Below, in pieces: positions 1 through 5,370 of a stretch of DNA of 6,190 nt. Below the pieces are notes generated by a model. The model worked only from the letters and a program-made list of their open reading frames with translations. It was not told the origin of the DNA and ran no database searches. How positions within the stretch are numbered: the stretch's first letter is position 1; each line of letters begins with the position of its first letter. Made by a program: the position numbers and the translations under genes. Where the stretch lies: contig JAJZZZ010000088.1 in the NCBI GenBank assembly GCA_021797265.1, forward strand, positions 1 through 6,190. The letters run 5' to 3'. The stretch is from Thermoplasmata archaeon (GTDB lineage Archaea; Thermoplasmatota; Thermoplasmata; Thermoplasmatales; Thermoplasmataceae).

Positions 1-1
1 G

Positions 2-802
2 AACGGCGAATTCGAGGCAGTGTACATAGCTTCACCAAATTTCCTTCATTATGACCAAACAAAAATGGCACTTCAGAAGGGAAAGCATGTCCTGCTTGAG
101 AAGCAGATGACCCTTAAGACGGAAGAAGCGGAGGAACTTGTGAAACTGGCAGAGGAAAACCACCTGACTCTGGCTATTGGATTCCACATGCGGTTTCATC
201 CTGCCATCAGGGAAATCCAGAGGATACTGCAAACAGGAGCGCTGGGTGAAGTTTCATATATCACAGGAATGTGGGCTTCGCTTTCTGCCAGAAGTTATGA
301 GAACCCTGACAACAAATGGTGGAGAGAAGATGAAAAAGTGGGCGGAGGAGCGGTCATGGGAACGGGAGTCCATGTCATGGATACAATCAATTTCATTCTC
401 GGTAAGCATCCAGATCGCCTTTCATCCTTCAGGAACCCGACAGGCAAAGTCATAGAACACACCGAGCACGTAACACTCCAGTATGGCCCCACAATAGTGG
501 ATATTATTGCGTCAAGGGAGATGAAGAGTCCCATGAACAATCTCACCGTATATGGTACGGAAGGGACACTTGTTGCAACCGGGGTGTTCTCCACTTCAGT
601 GGAATCAGCACTTCTAAGGGATGGAAAGAAGATCAGGGATTTCAGGGGAGTCAATGTCTACAGGGAGGAGATAAAGGCATTCACCGACAAGGTGCAGGGC
701 AGGGAAAGCCACATTGCAACCGGAAAGGATGGAGCTGAAGTTGTCAGGATTGTAAATCTTGCCTTTGAGGCTGACAGGGACTGCAGTGCATTCAGACTGT
801 GA
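2..802 (+). CDS. Gfo/Idh/MocA-family NAD(P)-dependent oxidoreductase, 3' part (5' end outside window)
   Basis: The reading frame is open to the left edge, so the N-terminus, including the Rossmann GxGxxG loop (roughly 60-70 residues), is missing; 266 residues are visible. The family oxidises or reduces sugars, inositols and related polyols with NAD(P) in the cytoplasm. The sequence shows the end of the Rossmann fold (VYIASPNFLHY, then GKHVLLEK), the fold-linking stretch GFHMRFHP, and a C-terminal domain with WWRED...GGGAVMGTGVHVMD. The latter holds the conserved His (nt 371-373) and the Asp three residues later, typical of the substrate site. The usual EKP motif reads EKQ (nt 98-106); the catalytic-type Lys is kept. 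The GTG at nt 20 is an internal valine, since homology continues upstream of it. The substrate cannot be told from the sequence, and no functional partner is visible downstream. The family is clear, the specificity open. Confidence 0.93.
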   Translation, partial: NGEFEAVYIASPNFLHYDQTKMALQKGKHVLLEKQMTLKTEEAEELVKLAEENHLTLAIGFHMRFHPAIREIQRILQTGALGEVSYITGMWASLSARSYENPDNKWWREDEKVGGGAVMGTGVHVMDTINFILGKHPDRLSSFRNPTGKVIEHTEHVTLQYGPTIVDIIASREMKSPMNNLTVYGTEGTLVATGVFSTSVESALLRDGKKIRDFRGVNVYREEIKAFTDKVQGRESHIATGKDGAEVVRIVNLAFEADRDCSAFRL

Positions 803-891
803 GTGCTGTTGAACCGCAGAGAAGCCCCCATTGTTGCAGGAACTGCTAAATTATTTACTAATAGTTCTGCGGGAATGACTAATAGAAAGCT

Positions 892-1011
892 ATGTGCGCA
901 GACTGCATGGAAAGGGGATGTGATTGCGATGAGTGCAGGACATACAGGTACGCCAGCATGTGCCCGCGGTGTGGATGCATACTGGAAATGCAGTGCTGTC
1001 TCGGATACTGA
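892..1011 (+). CDS. Putative 39-aa cysteine-rich metal-binding mini-protein
   Basis: A short ATG-to-TGA frame encodes 39 residues, ten of them Cys, spaced C-x2-C-x4-C-x-C-x2-C-x8-C-x2-C-x-C-x5-C-C. It includes a CPRCGC knuckle typical of zinc ribbons or other metal-binding folds. An in-frame TAG at 883-885 leaves ATG 892 as the only ATG start that gives the whole cysteine pattern. A weak AT-rich stretch (about 847-866) could serve as a TATA box, but there is no good Shine-Dalgarno motif. It lies alone in the 291-base gap between the oxidoreductase and the membrane protein. A role as a small zinc-binding or regulatory protein is inference only. The alternative is chance: the stretch is rich in TGC/TGT, and a competing frame (ATG 875 or TTG 803, ending at 1048) is also open, though its product resembles nothing recognisable. 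Confidence 0.45.
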   Translation: MCADCMERGCDCDECRTYRYASMCPRCGCILEMQCCLGY

Positions 1012-1045
1012 TGATTTCCGTGATTTGGCCAGGAATTCGTGCACC

Positions 1046-1055
1046 TAATATATAA
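1046..1055 (+). promoter_or_regulatory. TATA box for the membrane-protein gene
   Basis: TAATATATAA is a strong archaeal TATA-like element. Transcription would be expected to start about 25 bases downstream, near 1075, giving a leader of about 18 bases before ATG 1094. That fits the Shine-Dalgarno motif found in the leader. A separate promoter here implies the gene need not be transcribed with the upstream oxidoreductase. Confidence 0.65.
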
Positions 1056-1076
1056 GGATGCGGTGACATAACAAAC

Positions 1077-1083
1077 GGAGGGA
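1077..1083 (+). promoter_or_regulatory. Shine-Dalgarno motif of the membrane-protein gene
   Basis: GGAGGGA lies ten bases before ATG 1094 and is purine-rich and complementary to the 16S rRNA 3' end. It fixes ATG 1094 as the start. Confidence 0.7.
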
Positions 1084-1093
1084 TTTTCCCGAA

Positions 1094-2215
1094 ATGCCTG
1101 AAGAAAAGCCACAACTGAAACTCGTGACTGCTGTAGCAATATCATTAGTTGCGTTTCTGACGCTCATTTACATCTTTGTATCGGATTTTACGGAATACAA
1201 CATGCCATATTCCATAGTTTACGGTTTTTATTTCTACACTGCAGTCCTTCTCATCATTTCAACGCTCATCGTCCTCATGCTCCGGGTTTATGACCTCAGG
1301 TTTCCAGCAGTCGATTCAAAACTGTGGAATTACACGAGGATAGCGTTTGGCTCACTCTGGGTTCTCGATGGAATCCTCCAGGGCCAGCCTGAGATGTCCT
1401 TCGGTTATGGGCCATTTATTCTGGTTCCCACTCTGCAGGCACTTCCGGCACTGCTCCAGCCCCTGGCGCAGCCAATCATAATGCTGTGGACCGTAAATGC
1501 CAGCCTGATGAACGCCCTCTCCGCTGTACTGCAGGTATTCCTTGGCATGGCATTTCTCACCCTCAAATCCAGGAGAACTGTTGCGCCTGTGGCTGCAATC
1601 TCTGTTGTCTGGTCAATTGCCATATGGATATTTGCAGAGAGCCTTGGGTCCCCTGGAATAGGCATGAGCATCCTCACAGGCCTTCCCGGAGCTGCACTGC
1701 TTTACGCAATAGCATCCACAATTCTCGTGGTGAAATTCAACCAGAGAAACGAATTGCGCATCTACAGGTATACCTTTGCCGCACTGTTCATCTTTTCAGC
1801 CTTTTTGCAGGCACTGCCCGCCAATGGATACTGGGTACCGGGAAGCATTGCTGCCGTGGCCGGGCCTTACTCATTCATTTACGAACCGCACCTGCTTTCA
1901 TATGCGATATTCAGCACAGCGGTCATACTGTCCCATTATAATTCCGTCTGGAACATTCTTCTGGTGGTATCTCTCCTTGGGTTGGGTTTAACCTGGATGG
2001 TTAAGCCGAGAATTGCCTCATTTGCCAGCATACCTCTCACCGCCATAATCTGGTTTGTGGGACAGGATTTTGGAATATTTGGCGGCTATGGTACTGACCC
2101 AAATACAGGTTTGGTGTTAGTCCTCATGTCACTTTCAGTGTACCTGGCGTTGAGGTCCAGGAAACAGTGGGCCTCTTTGAATCTAGTTGGTTCCACCTGT
2201 GCGGCAGACCCATAA
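1094..2215 (+). CDS. Multi-pass membrane protein of unknown function with tandemly duplicated halves
   Basis: This 373-aa protein is strongly hydrophobic, with about ten predicted membrane segments by eye (near residues 10-30, 44-64, 80-97, 125-152, 163-181, 196-214, 225-241, 268-302, 310-328 and 338-352). No signal peptide or soluble domain is evident. Two halves align. Residues about 82-212 contain RIAFGSLWVLDGILQGQPEM, then WIFAESLG...TGLPGAALLYA. Residues about 225-352 contain RYTFAALFIFSAFLQALPAN, then WFVGQDFG...GTDPNTGLVLVLM. Each half thus has an LxxLQxxP motif followed by a W-x2-(A/G)-x2-(L/F)-G and glycine/proline turn motif. I recall similar uncharacterised membrane proteins in actinobacteria and Thermoplasmata, but cannot name a family. 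ATG 1094 is set by GGAGGGA and a TATA box upstream. The gene converges on the small - strand gene two bases away. Transport, signalling or enzyme function cannot be assigned. Confidence 0.88.
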   Translation: MPEEKPQLKLVTAVAISLVAFLTLIYIFVSDFTEYNMPYSIVYGFYFYTAVLLIISTLIVLMLRVYDLRFPAVDSKLWNYTRIAFGSLWVLDGILQGQPEMSFGYGPFILVPTLQALPALLQPLAQPIIMLWTVNASLMNALSAVLQVFLGMAFLTLKSRRTVAPVAAISVVWSIAIWIFAESLGSPGIGMSILTGLPGAALLYAIASTILVVKFNQRNELRIYRYTFAALFIFSAFLQALPANGYWVPGSIAAVAGPYSFIYEPHLLSYAIFSTAVILSHYNSVWNILLVVSLLGLGLTWMVKPRIASFASIPLTAIIWFVGQDFGIFGGYGTDPNTGLVLVLMSLSVYLALRSRKQWASLNLVGSTCAADP

Positions 2216-2217
2216 AT

Positions 2218-2448
2218 TCATGTTCTATGCCTGTGTCCGGGATGGATATGGTCCACGAGGTCGAAAAGCAGCCTCAGGCCAAATACCATCAGTATAACAC
2301 CCGCTACCATTAGGATAACAGTAAGCAAGGAATTGAAGGTAGAGGCATAAGCGCCAGCAATGAACAGTTGAGCGCCAACTGTTAGTATGACCAATCCGAC
2401 AATCATGACTATTATGTTGCCAAAGAAATCATTGCTGAATATTTCCAT
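2218..2448 (-). CDS. Small two-helix membrane protein with His-rich C-terminal tail
   Basis: This 76-aa protein has two hydrophobic helices (about residues 11-33 and 40-61) joined by a short AGAYASTFN turn. The C-terminal tail after LRLLFDLVD contains HIHPGHRHR, with His at 67, 69, 72 and 74. There are no recognisable enzyme motifs. The ATG at 2448 lies about 27 bases downstream of a BRE/TATA-like element with no Shine-Dalgarno motif, which fits a leaderless message. Its stop is two bases from the stop of the convergent membrane-protein gene, so each transcript must end inside or beyond the other gene. A role in metal binding or as a subunit of a membrane complex is possible but unsupported. 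The gene is probably real, given its promoter, its hydrophobic pattern and the absence of a competing gene on the other strand. Confidence 0.7.
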   Translation of the reverse strand: MEIFSNDFFGNIIVMIVGLVILTVGAQLFIAGAYASTFNSLLTVILMVAGVILMVFGLRLLFDLVDHIHPGHRHRT

Positions 2449-2469
2449 TTTGGTAAATAAACAAAATAT

Positions 2470-2486
2470 CGGTTAAAGCTTTTTCG
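2470..2486 (-). promoter_or_regulatory. BRE/TATA-like promoter of the small membrane protein (leaderless)
   Basis: Read on the - strand this is GAAAAAGCTTTAACCG, a purine-rich BRE-like stretch followed by a TATA-like CTTTAA. Its centre is about 27 bases before ATG 2448, which puts the transcription start at or next to the start codon. Confidence 0.5.
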
Positions 2487-2573
2487 GGGAATCTTGTTAA
2501 AAGTTTAGTGTTTAGCGTATTCTGCAAAAAAATTCATGGATTATATTGTTAAGGGTTAAATTAAGATAGGCAA

Positions 2574-2585
2574 ATACATATATTT
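2574..2585 (+). promoter_or_regulatory. TATA box of the Ntn-hydrolase gene (leaderless)
   Basis: ATACATATATTT is a clear TATA-like element centred about 26 bases before TTG 2606. There is no Shine-Dalgarno motif between them, so the message is probably leaderless and begins at or near the start codon. Confidence 0.6.
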
Positions 2586-2605
2586 CCACACGTTAATTGT
2601 TTTAA

Positions 2606-3466
2606 TTGACAGTCTGTATTGCTACGATATATGGTAAAAATGGTCATGGTGCATTCGAAAAAAAGGATAATTGTGGAATGGTTGTGACTGCCGATCGTTT
2701 AGTGTCCTATGAGAGGGGTGCTTTTACCTATGAAGGGAAGGCAAGGAAGATTAAATTTTACGAACCCAACAAGGATGTGAAGTTTGCCTTAATGGGTACT
2801 GGAGCAGTTAATTACATTGAGGATTTCTTTAGGAGATTCGGCAAGACTAAACTCGGAGATATGAAGAGTTTAGAAGAAGTGGCCCAAAAAGGCGCTGAAG
2901 TGGCAGGCAACATGGCTAAGGATTCTATGGAGTCTATGTACTTGAGACCTTTGGGTTTGGATTGGGCCAAATTATATCATCCAAAATCAAGTGTTCCTGA
3001 GCCAATATCGACTTTCATCACAGATGGTATTAAAGGACTAGGTGGTGGATTTCAGGATGGTTTACATGTTCTGGTAGCTGGTTTGGATTATAATGGTCCG
3101 CATATTTATTTAGTGGAAGATTTTGATTATACGGAGGTTGGAACCCTTGGATACCATGCTGTTGGTATGGGTGATAGAGCCGCGAGGATCTCATTAGAGA
3201 ATAATTTATATGGTCCGTTTATGAATAAGAATCAGTCCGTGTTTCTTTCTTTGATTTCCAAGTTCCAAGCTGAGGAAGCTCACGGTGTTGGTCGAGAGAC
3301 TGATTGTGGGATCATTTCTTTTGATGATAATGGAATAGTGTGGTTATCTCCCGAACAAATTGATAACATCAGAAAGATTTACATAAATGATTTGATTCCA
3401 ACATTTGTAAAACTAATTAGGGATAAATCAAATAAGTTAGATGTAGTATTGAAAGGTGTTGATTGA
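2606..3466 (+). CDS. Proteasome-beta/HslV-like Ntn-hydrolase (putative threonine peptidase)
   Basis: This 286-aa protein starts MTVCIATI, so removal of Met would expose Thr2 as an N-terminal nucleophile without a propeptide, as in HslV. TTG 2606 is the chosen start because an in-frame TAA directly precedes it and a TATA box lies 26 bases upstream; the next Met would delete Thr2. Further proteasome-like landmarks are VVTADRLVS (Asp30-Arg31, at the position of Asp/Glu17-Arg), EGKARKIKFYE (Lys48, at the position of Lys33), a FALMGTGAVNYIEDFFRRF stretch like the core AGLVGDA helix region, HVLVAGLDYNGPHIYLVEDF, and GYHAVGMGDRAA where proteasomes have GSGS. It is longer than beta subunits (about 200) or HslV (about 175), with extra sequence around 105-145 and a C-terminal tail after about 245. 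It seems distinct from the housekeeping proteasome. Neither substrate nor ATPase partner is visible. The fold call is fairly firm, the peptidase activity inferred. Confidence 0.8.
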   Translation: MTVCIATIYGKNGHGAFEKKDNCGMVVTADRLVSYERGAFTYEGKARKIKFYEPNKDVKFALMGTGAVNYIEDFFRRFGKTKLGDMKSLEEVAQKGAEVAGNMAKDSMESMYLRPLGLDWAKLYHPKSSVPEPISTFITDGIKGLGGGFQDGLHVLVAGLDYNGPHIYLVEDFDYTEVGTLGYHAVGMGDRAARISLENNLYGPFMNKNQSVFLSLISKFQAEEAHGVGRETDCGIISFDDNGIVWLSPEQIDNIRKIYINDLIPTFVKLIRDKSNKLDVVLKGVD

Positions 3467-3467
3467 A

Positions 3468-3632
3468 ATGACATTTACTGTTAGAGAAAGTAAATCTGAA
3501 ATAAAGGAGCCGATAATAACATACATAAAAGGCAAAAAATATCAGCGTTTTCCATCCCTTTCAAGAGATTTGGATGAGGATGAAGTAAGGAAAGAAGTTG
3601 ATATTTTCAAAGTTGTAATTAAAAAACCATAG
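3468..3632 (+). CDS. 54-aa charged protein, coupled to the Ntn-hydrolase
   Basis: ATG 3468 lies one base after the Ntn-hydrolase TGA and is preceded by an AAGGTG Shine-Dalgarno motif (3453-3458, nine bases away) inside the upstream gene. The frame runs to TAG 3630-3632, directly followed by six T. The product is short and highly charged (13 Lys/Arg, 10 Asp/Glu), with no membrane segment and no Cys. A middle acidic stretch (RDLDEDEV) is followed by an alternating hydrophobic/basic C-terminus ending VVIKKP. I do not recognise the family. Position, spacing and composition indicate co-expression with the hydrolase, suggesting a partner, regulator or substrate. A - strand frame across the same DNA (3542-3772) has low-complexity Ser/Thr content and is judged a shadow. 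Confidence 0.62.
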   Translation: MTFTVRESKSEIKEPIITYIKGKKYQRFPSLSRDLDEDEVRKEVDIFKVVIKKP

Positions 3633-3638
3633 TTTTTT
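3633..3638 (+). terminator. T-tract terminator after the 54-aa gene
   Basis: Six T follow the TAG stop directly. Archaeal RNA polymerase can terminate at such oligo-T runs without a hairpin. The tract is short, so termination may be partial. Confidence 0.4.
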
Positions 3639-3724
3639 ACGTTAATTTCAACTCTAATTTTATAGCAGCAGTATTTCCCCATGCATTTCTTGGTTTCCTT
3701 GATTGAATAACAAATTAAATATGT

Positions 3725-3749
3725 AGCAATTGGAAAAACATTGCTTTTT
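3725..3749 (+). terminator. Stem-loop with T-tract, possible terminator
   Basis: AGCAAT (3725-3730) pairs with ATTGCT (3740-3745) around a nine-base loop and runs straight into a T-tract (3745-3749). It lies about 100 bases past the 54-aa gene and could be a back-up terminator for that unit. The stem is only six A/T-rich pairs. The rest of the 3633-3867 spacer holds no gene that I can support. Confidence 0.3.
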
Positions 3750-3867
3750 GGAAATGTGTTTAGAATAAGCATGATAAAGATATGTTTAAGTTATTTTCAC
3801 AATGGACGGTCCCTATCCGGGCCAAGCCACATGCGCCGATCAGTGCATCCAATCCATGAAGTAGTTA

Positions 3868-5370
3868 TCAATCATGGTCAGAAACCACTAACCCTCTTGC
3901 AATCTCACCCAAGGCGTTTTCATCTGAACCATAGAATAGATGCCTGGTCTGTGTGTATTCCATAATGCCGTCCAGGCCCAGTTCCCTTCCGATGCCGCTT
4001 TCCTTGTAACCTCCACGTGGGGCGGCAGCAGATATCATGTGGTAGTCATTGATCCACACCGTCCCAGAGTCTATACGATTGGCCAAACCTGTTGCCCTGC
4101 TGGTGCTGTTGGACCAGATCCCTGCAGCCAATCCGTATTTGGACCCGTTGGCAATGTCGGCGGCTTCTCCGTCTGAGTGAAAGTTGGTTACGGTGAGGAC
4201 CGGGCCGAATATCTCCTCCTGAGCTATATCCATGGTGCTGCTGACATCGGAAAATACTGTGGGAGGGAAGTAGAAGCCCCCTTCGGGGACTCCAGTTCCA
4301 AGGTTATGTGAAAAGAATAATTTTGCGCCTTCTTCCAGGCCCCTGTTGTACAGTTCCTCTATCTTTCTTCTCTGCTCTCTCGTGGTGATGGCCCCTATGT
4401 CCGTTTCCATATCAAGGGGGTTCCCCGGCTTCATTCTCTCCATATAGAACTTGATCCTGCTGAGCAACTTCTCCTTTATGTCATCATGAACCAGAAGCCT
4501 GCTGCCACTCTCACATAGCTGGCCGGAGTGAAGGAATATGCCGAAGAGAACACCCTTGGCAGCCTTGTCCAAATCAGCATCACTGAGCACGATATTGGGG
4601 GATTTCCCTCCCAGTTCCATGAGAATTTTCTTCAGAGTGCCTCCCGCTTCCCTGGAGACCCTTTTGCCGGTAGCGGTGGAACCTGTAAAACTCAAGACTT
4701 TTATTTTCTCGCTTCTGGACAGGGTAGTTCCCACCACTGAACCTTCGCCGGTCACAACGTTGAGCACTCCTGGAGGCAGTCCCGCTGCGCTCAGGTCCTT
4801 CGCAAGTTCAAATGCAGTTGCGGGGGTAAAATGGCTTGGCTTAAGCACAACTGTGTTACCGGTCAGAAGGGCAGGCATGATTTTCCAGACAGCCATGAGA
4901 AGAGGGACATTCCATGGCGCGACCCCTCCTACAACCCCAAATGGCCTGTACTGCACTATGCCTTTTGTTCCGGGATATTCAGGGTGTTCAATGGTCCTGG
5001 ATTCAACAAATTCCGTGGTGGTGGCAAAGTACCTTATGTGCTCTATGGCAATCGTTACATCCATGAATGTGCTCTGCCTGAGAGTTCTTCCAGTGTTTGC
5101 GCTTTCAAGCCACGCATACCTGTCTGCTTTTTCCTCAACGATACTGAGGAGCTTTGAAAGGATCTCCTGCCTTTGGTTCAGGGTTGTCATGGACCACTTT
5201 CTGAATGCGGACTCAGCGCTGTCTATTGCTGCCTTTGTTTTCTCCTCATCAGCCAGGTATAACTTCCCGAATTCTGATCCATCAATGGGAGACAGCAGAG
5301 TGGTTTCCTCTCCGTCTTTGTCTATTTTTCCATCAATATAGTTTCCAAAAATTTCCAAGGTTTTAACCAT
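3868..5370 (-). CDS. NAD(P)-dependent aldehyde dehydrogenase
   Basis: This 500-aa protein is full length for the ALDH superfamily (about 480-510) and oxidises an aldehyde to its acid in the cytoplasm. Visible landmarks are PWN with Asn154 (oxyanion hole), VLKPS with Lys177 (cofactor), FTGSTATGK at 228-236 (cofactor loop), MELGGKSP with the general base Glu252, GQLC with the nucleophile Cys286, EEIFGPV with Glu386 (cofactor ribose), and PRGGYKESGIGRELG at 451-465 near the oligomerisation strand. All key residues are present. ATG 5370 is preferred over the TTG at 5373: it overlaps the stop of the upstream alcohol dehydrogenase (TGATG) and has a GAAGGT Shine-Dalgarno motif six bases before it. 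The overlap implies coupled translation and a two-step alcohol-to-acid oxidation. Similarity by eye is to betaine-aldehyde and related broad-specificity dehydrogenases; the substrate is not determined, and glyceraldehyde or lactaldehyde are other options. Confidence 0.95.
   Translation of the reverse strand: MVKTLEIFGNYIDGKIDKDGEETTLLSPIDGSEFGKLYLADEEKTKAAIDSAESAFRKWSMTTLNQRQEILSKLLSIVEEKADRYAWLESANTGRTLRQSTFMDVTIAIEHIRYFATTTEFVESRTIEHPEYPGTKGIVQYRPFGVVGGVAPWNVPLLMAVWKIMPALLTGNTVVLKPSHFTPATAFELAKDLSAAGLPPGVLNVVTGEGSVVGTTLSRSEKIKVLSFTGSTATGKRVSREAGGTLKKILMELGGKSPNIVLSDADLDKAAKGVLFGIFLHSGQLCESGSRLLVHDDIKEKLLSRIKFYMERMKPGNPLDMETDIGAITTREQRRKIEELYNRGLEEGAKLFFSHNLGTGVPEGGFYFPPTVFSDVSSTMDIAQEEIFGPVLTVTNFHSDGEAADIANGSKYGLAAGIWSNSTSRATGLANRIDSGTVWINDYHMISAAAPRGGYKESGIGRELGLDGIMEYTQTRHLFYGSDENALGEIARGLVVSDHD

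Larger units (their letters stand above)
2449..3800. other. AT-rich segment, candidate acquired island
   Basis: Sampled lines here are 32-35% GC (for example 3061-3120 and 3661-3720), against 50% at 1321-1380 and 58% at 4141-4200. Codons shift to A/T-ending forms (GGT, GAT, TTA, AAT). The segment contains the Ntn-hydrolase gene, its 54-codon follower and their flanking non-coding DNA. Composition rises again close to 3800, just before the end of the aldehyde dehydrogenase gene. No integrase, transposase, tRNA or clear flanking repeat is visible, so the mode of entry is unknown. Limits are approximate. Confidence 0.55.

Noticed and set aside
803..1048. 81-codon + strand frame after the oxidoreductase
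   Set aside because: It starts with TTG right after the previous stop without a Shine-Dalgarno motif and has no recognisable composition. The 39-codon frame at 892 explains the same DNA better.
658..1145. Several - strand frames across the oxidoreductase end and the following gap
   Set aside because: They overlap each other and the oxidoreductase, and show no promoter, no Shine-Dalgarno motif and no family features.
1486..1941. 151-codon open frame on the + strand with many Cys and His
   Set aside because: It overlaps the membrane-protein gene in another frame. The Cys/His content comes from reading hydrophobic codons out of phase, with no regular spacing and no start signals.
3725..3749. 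CRISPR or mobile-element repeats in the AT-rich spacers
   Set aside because: Only one short stem-loop and scattered short matches such as GGTTAAA (2471, 2554) were found. There are no regularly spaced repeats, terminal inverted repeats or transposase.
3542..3772. 76-codon - strand frame in the AT-rich segment
   Set aside because: It is antisense to the 54-aa gene, which has a Shine-Dalgarno motif and operon spacing. The product has a Ser-run C-terminus and no motif.
3802..3864. 20-codon frame (MDGPYPGQATCADQCIQSMK) just downstream of the aldehyde dehydrogenase stop
   Set aside because: It is too short and has only a weak upstream AT-rich element (about 3771-3785). It could be a remnant of an older gene end at the island border, but nothing confirms this.
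3800..3867. Possible tRNA or attachment site at the right edge of the AT-rich segment
   Set aside because: No cloverleaf, T-loop GTTC motif or matching repeat at the left edge could be found by reading.
4538..5341. 267-codon open frame on the + strand
   Set aside because: It lies entirely antisense to the well-supported aldehyde dehydrogenase gene, and its product is Ser/Val/Pro-rich with no motif. It is a compositional shadow.
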